Source: Amphirosellinia nigrospora (taxonomy: Eukaryota; Ascomycota; Sordariomycetes; Xylariales; Xylariaceae). From it: a stretch of 64,000 nucleotides of DNA. The position numbers and the translations under genes were made by a program. Shown piece by piece: positions 49,535-59,710 of the stretch. Each line of letters begins with the position of its first letter. Position 1 is the first letter of the stretch. Under the pieces are notes generated by a model. The model did no database searches. It had not been told where the DNA came from and saw only the letters and a list, made by a program, of their open reading frames with translations. Location of the stretch: the NCBI GenBank assembly GCA_004123355.1, contig SCHM01000009.1, positions 1-64,000 on the forward strand, read 5' to 3'.

Positions 49535-50986
49535 TTAATCGACCAACATCCATGTTTTCATACTAGGGCAAAATATTGTCCGAATCCATTCTCCGATAGC
49601 CTCTAATGATGCCAACACCATATACGCACCGAGCAAGCTGTCCGTTGACCCTAGGCTAATCGGGCCATATATATTGATGCAAGATTGATTGGGGGATTGA
49701 TTATCGCACGCAAAATAAACCTCCCACTCGTCTGAGGTGACGACAACCAGGGGCACAGACACAAGTTTGGTAGTGAACAACTGTTGTCGCTCGCTGGCAG
49801 TCACCCTCGTTTCCTGACACCTGAACGTGCGAACCTGTGCCATGCGCTCGTGCCACGCAGCTACCCAGACGCCGAGCTGTAGTAGAGGGTCACGTACTGA
49901 GGCTTTCAGTTTGGTCTCGATAGTTACAGCCACTGGGTTGTATCGCAGGGGCAGGCATTCCGTGGCATTGAAATGAGTCCCGTAACCAGAGAGGCCCATG
50001 TTCAATACCGTGGTATGTATCACGCTCTTCAATGTCGGGTCGGAAATCTCTGCAGCCAAGACATAGTCCACCTTCGTCCGGTGGCTATTGCTTTCTAGCG
50101 GTCTATTCCAATCTCCAGACTGTGTCACGCTGTTACTATTTTGCGGAGACCAGGCCAGGAGGGAGGCAGTGTCTTCCCCTGCGCCAACACGACGTTGTAG
50201 TGTCGGTACGGAATTTTTGGCGATCGTGGCAGTCATGATCGGCTCGACAGCTACCTGTGATCCGCTGTTCCCGAATGCTAATAACAACATCGGGGTATGG
50301 ACAAGGTTATTCCATGCCAGTTCATGTCGTCCCTGATCTGTCGAAGACTCTGACATTTCAACGATGTAAAGGAGTTTCGCCAATGTCACCTCGGCAGCTA
50401 CAGCACCTCCAGCCGACTCGGGAGCTCGGAAGAATGTCGAACGCGTCTCGTCTTGCCCCATGACGGAGGAGACCTGTTGTTCCACCTCTTTGGGGATGTT
50501 CTCCCGGTGGAATACAGCCTTCCGGATGGCGACATAGAGAGGCTGGACGTCGGCCGGGAGGGTCCCGGTGGCCAGTTTATGTCGGAAAACCGGCTTCTTT
50601 AGCATTTCTAGATCGGCCAAAGTCTTGATGGGTGGCTTTGTAGGAGTAGTTGGCCTTGAAACTAGTCTCGAGGGGGGCAGCGATGGGATGCGGAACTCGG
50701 AAACGTCGGTCATGCTCACGATGCCCGACTCGCTGTCCTTGTCTTTGTCCATCGCATCTCCACCTCTTTTCTGGCCGGTTTGCATACTGTCAGTTCCCGG
50801 GGGCGTTTGCAGCGTGGCGGCGAAAAGAGCGGGATCGTATTCAAGTTCGGTCGCGTTCGCGTTACGGGAGGCGGGATGATGGGAGTTGTGTCGGGCGCGT
50901 TTGATGGGTCGGGTTTGTGGGCTCGCTGGATCGTCTAGGGGCTGTACGGATTCGATCCAGTCCTGGATAATGCGACTTTCTAGCAT
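49535..50986 (-). CDS. Fungal PD-(D/E)XK nuclease-like protein (PDDEXK_12 type), intact single exon
   Basis: 483 residues from ATG at 50986, open throughout. The first ~100 residues are disordered and carry a short basic signal-like motif (IKRARHNSHH). The C-terminal half has the PDDEXK_12 pattern: the acidic residue in KVDYVLAAEI (about residue 305), then YNPVAVTIETKLK with the E-x-K pair (about residue 355), the following LLQLGVWVAAWHERM helix, LVVVTSDEWEVYFA and GSTDSLLGAYMVLASLEAIG. In the nuclease fold these D..ExK residues bind metal, so the core looks complete. Many ascomycetes carry large, variable sets of these genes near repeats, and no substrate or role is established. It has no frame break, unlike most host genes here. 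Its 5' side faces normal intergenic DNA. Confidence 0.85.
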   Translation of the reverse strand: MLESRIIQDWIESVQPLDDPASPQTRPIKRARHNSHHPASRNANATELEYDPALFAATLQTPPGTDSMQTGQKRGGDAMDKDKDSESGIVSMTDVSEFRIPSLPPSRLVSRPTTPTKPPIKTLADLEMLKKPVFRHKLATGTLPADVQPLYVAIRKAVFHRENIPKEVEQQVSSVMGQDETRSTFFRAPESAGGAVAAEVTLAKLLYIVEMSESSTDQGRHELAWNNLVHTPMLLLAFGNSGSQVAVEPIMTATIAKNSVPTLQRRVGAGEDTASLLAWSPQNSNSVTQSGDWNRPLESNSHRTKVDYVLAAEISDPTLKSVIHTTVLNMGLSGYGTHFNATECLPLRYNPVAVTIETKLKASVRDPLLQLGVWVAAWHERMAQVRTFRCQETRVTASERQQLFTTKLVSVPLVVVTSDEWEVYFACDNQSPNQSCINIYGPISLGSTDSLLGAYMVLASLEAIGEWIRTIFCPSMKTWMLVD

Positions 50987-51858
50987 TGCGCCGACATGGC
51001 TGCGAATAAGCTTTCGGGCGTGTTGATTAAAATGGAATGTCTCGGATAGCTGTCGAGATCAAGGTGTTGAACACACTAAACAAGGATCAGAGACTGAGTG
51101 GCTAAATCTAGTGAGCCTAGGTGTGATGGATCTTGGGCTTGAGTGGGCGATTGTCTGACGAATCCTCTGTGGACAAAGATGAGGGGAGTGCCAAAGCCCA
51201 ACTAATCTAAGATGAGGGTCCGGTAGGGGAAATGGAGTATGACAATGGATGGAGGATGTGTAGGCTACGACAGAAGAATGGGTAACGAGATAGTTGGGGG
51301 AGTGTGATTTGCAAAGCTCAAAAATTTTTGGACTTTGTGAACCGGAATGATTTGCCGAATGACTCACTACTCCCACCATGTACTCACTGGACACTTCCCG
51401 ACAGACAACTTTACCAGGCAGTTGCGCAAGTTTCCCAGGGTGAATGGGTGTAATGTGTCGATCCCACAGATTTCCCCGATCTATAACGCGTAGACTTGTG
51501 ATTGTCGAGATCTGTGAAACCTCAAATGCCCAACTGTTGGGGGCCGGACAACTCCGAAAGGCGGCACCGTGCGGGCAACTCCGCGACAATTCTGACCTGG
51601 GCAGTCGCACGGTATGTGAGGGAATGTGACAAAGGTGCAGATTCGATCCGTAGGCCGCGCAGCAAGGTGAGAATTGATAGATCAGATGGCGAAATGTGCA
51701 GAATTGGAGATGCAGATTCCGGTGCGGGGAAGTGAGATGGCTGCGCTTGGTGGATTGGGGATATCTGCAGATGGGCGAAGCCCATATAGCCTATCTACTT
51801 GGGTGGGGTACGTGGGCCCTCAGCCACACAGCCACATTATCACGTCACACTAGGATAG
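50987..51858. other. Intergenic; promoter side of the PDDEXK-type gene
   Basis: Normal-GC DNA with overlapping short frames on both strands and no recognisable protein. It ends at the left arm of the inverted repeat. Confidence 0.45.
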
Positions 51859-52326
51859 ATCTAAAAGGAAGGAATCTAGCTGGGCAACTACAACCGAGAG
51901 GGTTTTATGCTACGTAGTAGGGCGTAGCCCCCCCCCCACCTTCCCCCCCACTGCCACCACTGCCACTTCCACACGCCACAGTGTGTTGATGCGACAAAGA
52001 ATAGGCAAATAAGCGGCCGGCCGGGTTAGTACCACTTTCCCCTCATCTGGTATAGCTGTCTGCGCTAAATCCAAATCCAGCAGTCCAAAGCTTATTTAGT
52101 GGATTGAGAAGCTTTTGTGGGTCATACCGACGGTTTGTCTGGGCCTAGCTAAGCTCTAAGCTCTAACCTACCTAGGTAGTTAAGTGTCAGGGGTCCGTAC
52201 CTACTCACTGTGGCGTGTGGAAGTGGCAGTGGTGGCAGTGCGGGGGGAGATGGGGGCTACGCCCCCACCACGTAGCATAAAACCCTCTCGGTTGTAGTTG
52301 CCCAGCTAGATTCCTTCCTTTTAGAT
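51859..52326. repeat. Large inverted repeat, ~120-bp arms, 222-bp spacer
   Basis: Left arm 51859-51983 (starting ATCTAAAAGGAAGGAATC) is the reverse complement of right arm 52206-52326, about 90% identical, including GGGCTACGCCC-type and AGTGGCAGTGG blocks. The right arm appears to lie near the start of the long terminal region of the gypsy relic, so the left arm is probably a second, opposite-facing copy of that sequence. Alternatively the pair are the TIRs of a small foldback element. Confidence 0.65.
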
Positions 52327-53215
52327 GTTCATCACCTAGACCCCTAAGCAAGAAAGCTTGGCAGGTATTACGCTAGGCAAGGGCTCTGAACGGGGCAGCG
52401 CACGAGCCAGAAATTGGCTTGTTCAACTGAAGTTTTTAGTGTAAGTCTATGTAAGTACCTTTGTGGGGCTCGTGTGGGCTCTCTACTTATGTAGCGTGAA
52501 AAAGATACCTGGTGGGTCCCTCTTTTATAGGGGATGGGTGAGTAGGTATGTGTGTGGCTCCAGGGTGGCGACTGGCAGAGCCTGGCAGGCACTGCAAGCC
52601 AGCCCCACCCACAGCCTATAAGTATTTAGCCCACCACGGAAACTAGACTTAGCCTTTTACTTAATAAACCAACCTAGTACCTATATTGAGACCTGATCTA
52701 CACAGCCCAAACCGCAATAGTGAAGGCCCGTAGGTTACTCAATATAGGTTGACAAGCACGCACAAGGCTTCCAATTCATGGGGGACTACTAGCGCAAGAT
52801 ACCCTGTATGTCAGCCATTACAGCTGACGCACACCTGGCAGACCCCACTATAAGTAGCTCCTTGTACACAGTGGTCACAGTACCTAGCTAGTCTCCATCA
52901 CTTCTACAACTTCATACAGATCAATACAAAGGCTTAGATCCTTGGCACTGCCGCACCAGCATTCTGCTACAATTGGTAGCTAGCGAATAAAAGATCGTCG
53001 ACCTCGTTTCTCGTTTTCGTTTTCCTTTTTTCTATTAGCACGAATCCACAAGGTCGAGTTACTCCCTTGTCTCCCTGCCCGTCTCACGATAATTAGCACG
53101 AATTCCTCAAGGTTGAGCTACTCCCTTGTCCCCTCCAGCAGGGTCCCCCTGCTTCTGCCCTCTCTTCCCCACGTTTATCGTCTATCAGCCTCGTTGACGA
53201 TCATCCACAAGCCTT
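52327..53215 (+). other. Putative LTR remainder and leader of the gypsy relic
   Basis: No gene. It contains CCCCACTATAAGTAGC (near 52,846), a plausible core promoter, which recurs at 58,878. ATTGGTAGCTAGCG near 52,973 could be a primer-binding region. Two GGT(C/T)GAG(T/C)TACTCCC copies at about 53,052 and 53,112 form a short direct repeat. Confidence 0.45.
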
Positions 53216-54480
53216 ATGGAACGCACTCAATTACTTGCCCGTCAGATACTCAGATTCACAACAACTGGCCACCCAAACACCACTTTGCTGACCACAGAAG
53301 ACCGTGAATACGCAGCTTCCCTGAATTCAGAAGTCGAAGACGTCATTCCCTACCGTGTGGAGTGGGCTGAGTCTAGATCTAACTTTCGTCGCTTCCTCAA
53401 CAGTTGGCGAGGCAAGTACGCGCAACAGCAGGCTCAGGAACAGGAAGGCACCTCCCACCCGGAGAATTACCCCGCCCCTCACACTTCTCCCAATTCTAAA
53501 TCTCCCAACCCTGGACCTCCCAACTCTGACCTAGACTCTTCATCACTCTCAGATCTATCCAGTCCAGAAGATATCCCTTTCCCCTTGCCCGAGTCTGTAA
53601 GCTCAGGGAAAGGCAGTTCTCACTCACTTGAATCCATCTCAGACGACACCCTACAGCAGCTGGCTGAACTGACCATCCATTCTGAGTCATCCGACATCCC
53701 AAGACCTGGAAGCCCTAGACCTGGATCATCCACCATGTCTCAATCAGCACTGTCAGCAGAGGACGCTGCGAACCTCATCGCCGCAGCCTTTGAGAGACAT
53801 AAATCTGACATCACAGAGGTCATCGCTCGAACCGTTGCTCATATTCATCGTGAGTCCCCAGCCCCAGCCAATGGATCATCATCCCTCAAGGCCGACGAGG
53901 TCGGTTTCTTTAACCCGTCCATGAAGGACCTTGATGGCTCAGGTCCTGTGGCCCACGGTAAGCAGACTATCTACACGGACGTCTGGGCTTTCACCGACAG
54001 ACTTTCCCACCTCGCTGCCACGCATGGTGAGGAAAAGGTTAGGACTGTCTGGACAAATTGTCTTCAGGCCACCGCATTGGCATGGCATACCACTGAGCTC
54101 ACAGATCTGGAGAAAGCTGGCTTACGCACAGGATCAATCAACCTCATCTGTGAATCCCTTCAATCCCGCTTCAAGAAAAATCACAGTGATGCCCTTAACA
54201 GCCTTCAGCAGCGGAGATTCACCATGTACGACCTACAGCAAGGCAAATCCCTCAGACCTTTCATCCAGAGTGTAATCCGTGATGCCAAGTCTTGTGAATA
54301 CACTGTCAAGAACCAACTACTCGCCGCCTTCGAAGCCCTTGACCCTCAGATTCAAGGAGAATTGATCAAGCCCTCAGACAAGACCACACTGAAGGACTTC
54401 CTGACCAATGTTGACGACAGAGAAAGCACCCTGATGGGAAAAGCCCGTCAACTACCTTATCAGACACCCGTTGCCCCTCC

Positions 54481-54630
54481 CCAACAGGTCTCTGCCTACT
54501 ACGGCAAGCAATACAATTCCCGTTGCCCCTCCCCAACAGGTCTCTGCCTACTACGGCAAGCAATACAATTCCCGTTGCCCTCCCCAACAGGTCTCTGCCT
54601 ACTACGGCAAGCAATACAATTCCCGTTACC
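54481..54630 (+). repeat. Tandem repeat, ~52-bp unit, three copies, in the gypsy gag-like region
   Basis: CCAACAGGTCTCTGCC opens each unit at 54481, 54533 and 54584; the units are almost identical. This is a recent local duplication inside the fossil. Confidence 0.8.
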
Positions 54631-55389
54631 CCGCTTATGCCCCGTCTCCCTACGCTCAGCGAACTAACATCCCACCCTATCAGTCACCATACACTCAGCG
54701 AGCCAGAGGACGTGGCCGCGGAGGATTCAATCCCATCTTCCGGGGATACCGTCAGGGATTTCCCAACCCCTACTATCAGACCCCTTTCCCGCCACGGAAC
54801 CAAGGTCAGGTGCAAGGTCAGGGTTATCCACAGGCTCAACCTCATCAGCCTTATACTCAGGGTCAGCCTCACTATCAGGGTCAACCTCAACCCCAAGGAC
54901 AAGGCCAAGGTCAAGGTCAGCGTCCATATGGTCAGAACAATTGGCAGAGAAACCCTCAAAACGACAACGCTTCCCCCACCATGGCAGAGATATCCCAGAA
55001 CCCCCCACCTTATCAGAACAATCAAAGCAATCAGAACAATCAGAAGGCGTACCATGGGATGGGTCATCCAGAAGACGCTCAGGACTTTCCTCCGTCCGAA
55101 CACTACACCGGATGGGATATCCCCGACGATGATCAGCATCTGGAGACTGAAACCAACCAACAGGACGACCCCATCTTCTCTTGTGGAGATATCCCTGACA
55201 ACTTCGGCCCTCCCGATACTGGAGACGAATACCCATTTCCCGAGGAAGCCACCCACTTCGGGGTAGTCCTTCAGAAGGACAGAACATGTCGGATCTGTCA
55301 CGAATCTTTTGCCTCAGGCAATCAACTACATCGACACATACAATCAGAACACGCTGATGAGCCTGAGAGGTCAGATGCTCAGTTGTCCC

Positions 55390-55550
55390 CTCCAGTCACT
55401 TCAGGTGACTTTACGCAGGCTCAGTTTCCCCCCAGTCACTTCAGGTGACTTTACACATGCTCAGTTTTCCCCCCAGTCACTTCAGGTGACTTTACACATG
55501 CCCGGAGTTCCCCTCCAGTCACCTTTGGTGACTTTAAACACGCCCACGTC
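55390..55550 (+). repeat. Tandem repeat, ~41-bp unit, four copies, after the gag-like zinc finger
   Basis: CCAGTCACTTCAGGTGAC recurs at 55392, 55432 and 55473 and in altered form at 55515. Each core contains the inverted pair GTCAC/GTGAC. Confidence 0.75.
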
Positions 55551-58500
55551 GCCATAGGGCTGGACGCCACTAAGAAAGCACTCAAGAGACTTGACCAAGG
55601 GAAAGTCATTTCATCTCCCGTAGTAAAAAAGACGGATAAATCCAATATACCCATCATTCAGTCGTCTGTCGATTCTAGGCCAGACGTCGGCACAGGTTTC
55701 ACTTACAAATCAAAAACCTATCTCAAGATGTTCCTTATGACTTCTCCCCATTCTGAGCACGAAGAAGATATATGCGGAGATACAGGTTACACCCGCACCA
55801 TTGGGGACAAAGCCTGGATCATCCAGAGATACCCGGGTATCCAGATACGTCAACGAGCAGCCCCCATGATCATCAAGGGATAGCTGAAGGTCAGCATAGC
55901 ACGTCAGAGTATGTGATCCTACCCTTCCTTTTCAAAGGTGTACGCGACGGGAAACCCTGTGTTGCCTCCTTCACGCGGGACGTCGCCCTTGTTGAAGGCT
56001 TGCAGGCCAAGATGCTCGTGGGGATGGATATACTGGATTCTGAGCAATTCGACATCATCCTGTCGAGAAAGGTAGCTGTCATTCAGTCCTGCAAAATCGC
56101 CATACCACTGTCCGTCTCAACCGGACGTGCAGGACGTGTCAGAGTACACGCCAACCAGTCCACCATTGTCCCTAAGCGATCTCAGAAATGACTATCCGTC
56201 GGTCACGCGGCCTCCTTCGGCCAGGACTCTATCTTTGAGCCCACCACTGACCTGATCGCCTGTTACGCGGCCATTGCAAACGACACACTCAGTCACATCC
56301 CAGTCCTCAACGACACAGATAACGACATATATATCCCCAAACACACTACCCTAGGGTACCTATCCCCTATGGAAGCCGACTGTAGAGGTTATCAAGTGAC
56401 CGACGCAGAATCTCTCGACTTGGCTGTCCACCGACCAGAGACCTCACATGGAATTCTACCTGAACTGAGAGGATTCACCACGTCTGACCCTAATACCATT
56501 AAGCACCCTTGTGGTGTGACCATTTTTGAAGATCGACAACCTGATGTTACTCGAGCTCTATTCGACTTGATCACCGAATTCGAAGACATATTTAAAGACA
56601 CAGGATTTGCGATAGTCCCTGAGGAAGAACAGCCTATATTTCACCTCAAACCTGGTTGGGAAAAAGACATTCCGAAGAAATGTCGAATCTACCCTGTTAA
56701 TGCGGAAGACCAGAGGATCATCCACGACACTCTGGTCGACCTTCAGGCCAAAGATCGGATATTCCGCACTCGTCAGCCCGTGCCTTTGAGCTTCCCAGTA
56801 TTCGTTGTCTGGAGATCAGTCCCAGATCCTCAGAATAAAGACAAGATACTACGGAAAGGACGCATGGTAGTAGATGTACGGATATTCAACAAAATGAACC
56901 TAATAGACGCCTATCCAATGAAGTCTCAGGATCAGATGCTCAGGAAGATGGCCGGCAAGCCCTACATCACCATATGCGATGCCATATCCTTTTACTACCA
57001 ATGGCGGACACATCCTTCGACACGCTCAGCCTTGACCATTACGACCGCTGAGGGTCAATTCACATTCAACTGCCTGGTCATGGGTTACAAGAACAGCAAT
57101 GCATACGTTCAGCGGCAGATGGATACCGCACTCGAACCCATCAAAAATGCAGACTGTTATTGCGACGACATCTGCATAGCCTCCAGCGATTTCTCCGAAC
57201 ACTACAGGGATCTCCGGAGTGTGTTCACCATGCTGCGACAGAGAAATATCTCCATCGGACCCTCCAAAACCTTTGTCGGTTTTCCCAACACAGTTGTACT
57301 AGGTCGGAAAATTGACTCCTTTGGCCTGACCACCACCAAAGAGCGTCTCGAAGCTATCAATCGCCTTCAATTCCCCTATCTCTGAAGGACCTCGAGACTT
57401 TCCTCGGCATGGCGGGATATATGAGATCTAATGTCCCACGATATGCTGAGCTGGCGGAAGCATTGGAAAGCCGGAAGACTGACATGCTCAGGAAGAATCC
57501 GCGAAAATGCAAGACAAAGAACCGACGCAAGCGTTGGGCCTCGAGTGTGCCAATCGATCAACCCACAGAGGCGGAAAAACAATCATTCCTAGCCATCACG
57601 TCAGCTCTCACTAAACACACGATTCTGCACTTCTTTTCCCCAGACCGTCCTCTCTGCATAGATTTCGACGTCTCAAGAGTCGGAATCGGTGTCACTGTGT
57701 ACCACATAAACGGCGCAACACTGGCCAAGTTGGTGATTCCCCTGGATGACCCAGCGTCAGACGAAATCCCCAAGCTCAGCTCATACCCGCCGCGTACAGC
57801 GATTGAGCCTATAGCCTTCCTGTCTCGTGTCCTCTCAGACTCTGAGAAGCGATACTGGCCAACGGAGATGGAAGTTCTCGGCTTTGTCTGGGTGCTCAGA
57901 AAGACCAGACACTGGATTGATGTCTGTCAGGCAGGCGTACACATCTTCACCGATCACAGGGCAATTATCGGTCTCTCCAGACATAAGGACATTGTCGATT
58001 CTACAGCCCTAAGCAACAAGAACCTGAGACTCGTCAGGGCAATAGAGTACATTAGTCGATTCAACTTTTCGATCATGCACAAACCCGGAAAACTGCACGT
58101 CGTCCCAGATGCCCTGTCTAGACTACCTGCTCTCCGCGAAGCTCCCAATCGGAATGATTTGGAATTTCTCCCAGATGACGCGGAAGAACACTGGGTGCAC
58201 CATGTGGATGACCCAGATGCTGACCCCTCCCTGCGTTCGTCGCAGAAGTGCTCCCGGCTCTGAGAATGGCCACAGTCTTTGGACTGCAGGACTCCCCACC
58301 TCCGTCCAAGGGAACAGCATTGATTCAGATGTCTCTGGAGTTCAAAGCTCAGCTCTAGAGAGGATACTTTGAAGACCCGAAATAAAAGGTCATGGACGTC
58401 GTCAGACGTAACATCCCCCTCAAACCTGAGGACCAGGCTGACCTGCCATTCAAGGTCAGACATGGGATATTGTGGAAGACCTCAGACACAGCCGATAGAC

Positions 58501-58930
58501 TGTGTATTCCCCGAACATGTTGTCCCGAGATATTCAAACTGCTGCATGGAGAAAATCACGTTGGCATCGACAAATTCCAAACTTCCCTACTCAATTTTGT
58601 GGTAGACAGGAAAGAACTCGACAATATCTCAAAGGATGTCCCCAGTGTGCAGTACTGAGATCTCGCCACCATAAACCATATGGCTCACTTCAGCCCATAC
58701 TCAGTCCGCCTTGCCCATTCCACACCATTACATTGGACATCGCGTTGGCGCTGCCTGAGTCCAGTCAAGGTCACAATGCTGTTATGCCCATCGTCTGTAA
58801 ATTCTCTAAAGCCACTCAAATGATCCCAGGACGTCATGACTGGACATCTTCTCAGTGGGCTGACGCCCTGCTGGCAGACCCCACTATAAGTAGCTCCTTG
58901 TACACAGTGGTCACAGTAGCTAGTCCTGCT

Positions 58931-59710
58931 ACACTGTACGTAGCTTCAATGAGCGTAGCGCGGCGAACACAAGCGTACAGTGTCTGGCAATTGTTAATCA
59001 ATTGGCTAGACATGACATCCCATGTACTGTACCTTGTTTTGGCCCTAGGATTCCCCGCACACCCCCACAAAAACAGTGGGAGTGTCAGAACTAAGCAAAC
59101 CGTATATTACGCGTTCTTCATTGTTGTCGGGAGCAGAGTCTACGCCAACTCCTAGGTGTGTCCATTATCCGACCCTTTATTCTGACAGGGGACACGCCAT
59201 CTTTTCTCTGTCGCCTGCATGATAAGAAGCTGCAAGACTCGGCTACTGTAGGGCGAAGCGACTACCACCGTATGCACCATGTACGAGGATTCAGGAATGG
59301 CCAGCGCAAAAAGATCGGGAGCAAGCCTCGATGTTGACTCTTCATTCAGCCGAGTGGTTCCACGGCTTGCAGCGACTGCGAAACTAGAAAAGGAATGCCG
59401 CGCGGGGTCTTTCTGCCATGGACGGACAGCAACAGATGCAGCTAGACGGGAGTCGGATTGCGCGGCAGTGAGCGTTCCGTCCGTCTGTTCAACTTCACAT
59501 GTAGCAGGAACATGCAGTGTACATCGCGGGCACCCGAGGCGTTTGGACTGAGTGGGTGACATTCTGGTGAGCCCGAGGGCATGTGACTGCGGATGAGAGA
59601 TCCGGAGCAAGGCATTAAACTTGGCCTCAGCCGATGGGACAGCAGCACAGTGAACGGGTTCAACAAGTTTGTTCCTGACTTCTTTGCGCCAAACGACGGA
59701 AACGGGCGAC
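58931..59710. other. Gap between the gypsy relic and the NRPS gene
   Basis: Sequence right of the LTR-derived piece has overlapping frames on both strands and no recognised product. Its right part should be the NRPS promoter. No TATA box or binding site can be named with confidence. Confidence 0.45.

Larger units (their letters stand above)
52186..58930 (+). mobile_element. Ty3/gypsy retrotransposon relic (fossil)
   Basis: Parts in order: a probable 5' LTR and leader (from about 52,186), a gag-like region (from 53,216, Ser/Pro/Gln-rich) ending in a zinc-finger-like CRICHESFASGNQLHRHIQ (about 55,290-55,350), an aspartic-protease region (about 55,910-56,190), reverse transcriptase (56369-57385; VVDVRIFNKMN, CDAISFYYQW, DCYCDDICIAS), RNase H (57409-58263; LCIDFDVSRVGIGVTVY, RHWIDVCQAGVHIFTDHRAI) and part of the integrase (from about 58,390; HVGIDKFQTS, YLKGCPQC). 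A ~60-bp piece at 58871-58930 repeats 52836-52890 of the putative 5' LTR, so the right side is much shortened. The element is broken in several places and does not look whole. GC content is normal, without RIP-type decay. Confidence 0.85.

Noticed and set aside
54523-55301. Several 180-250 residue open frames on both strands over the gag-like region
   Set aside because: They are shadows of a low-complexity Pro/Gln-rich coding region and its tandem repeats.
59160-59230. Possible further integrase remnant
   Set aside because: A few residues resembling an integrase motif appear in one frame, but there is too little context to separate it from chance.
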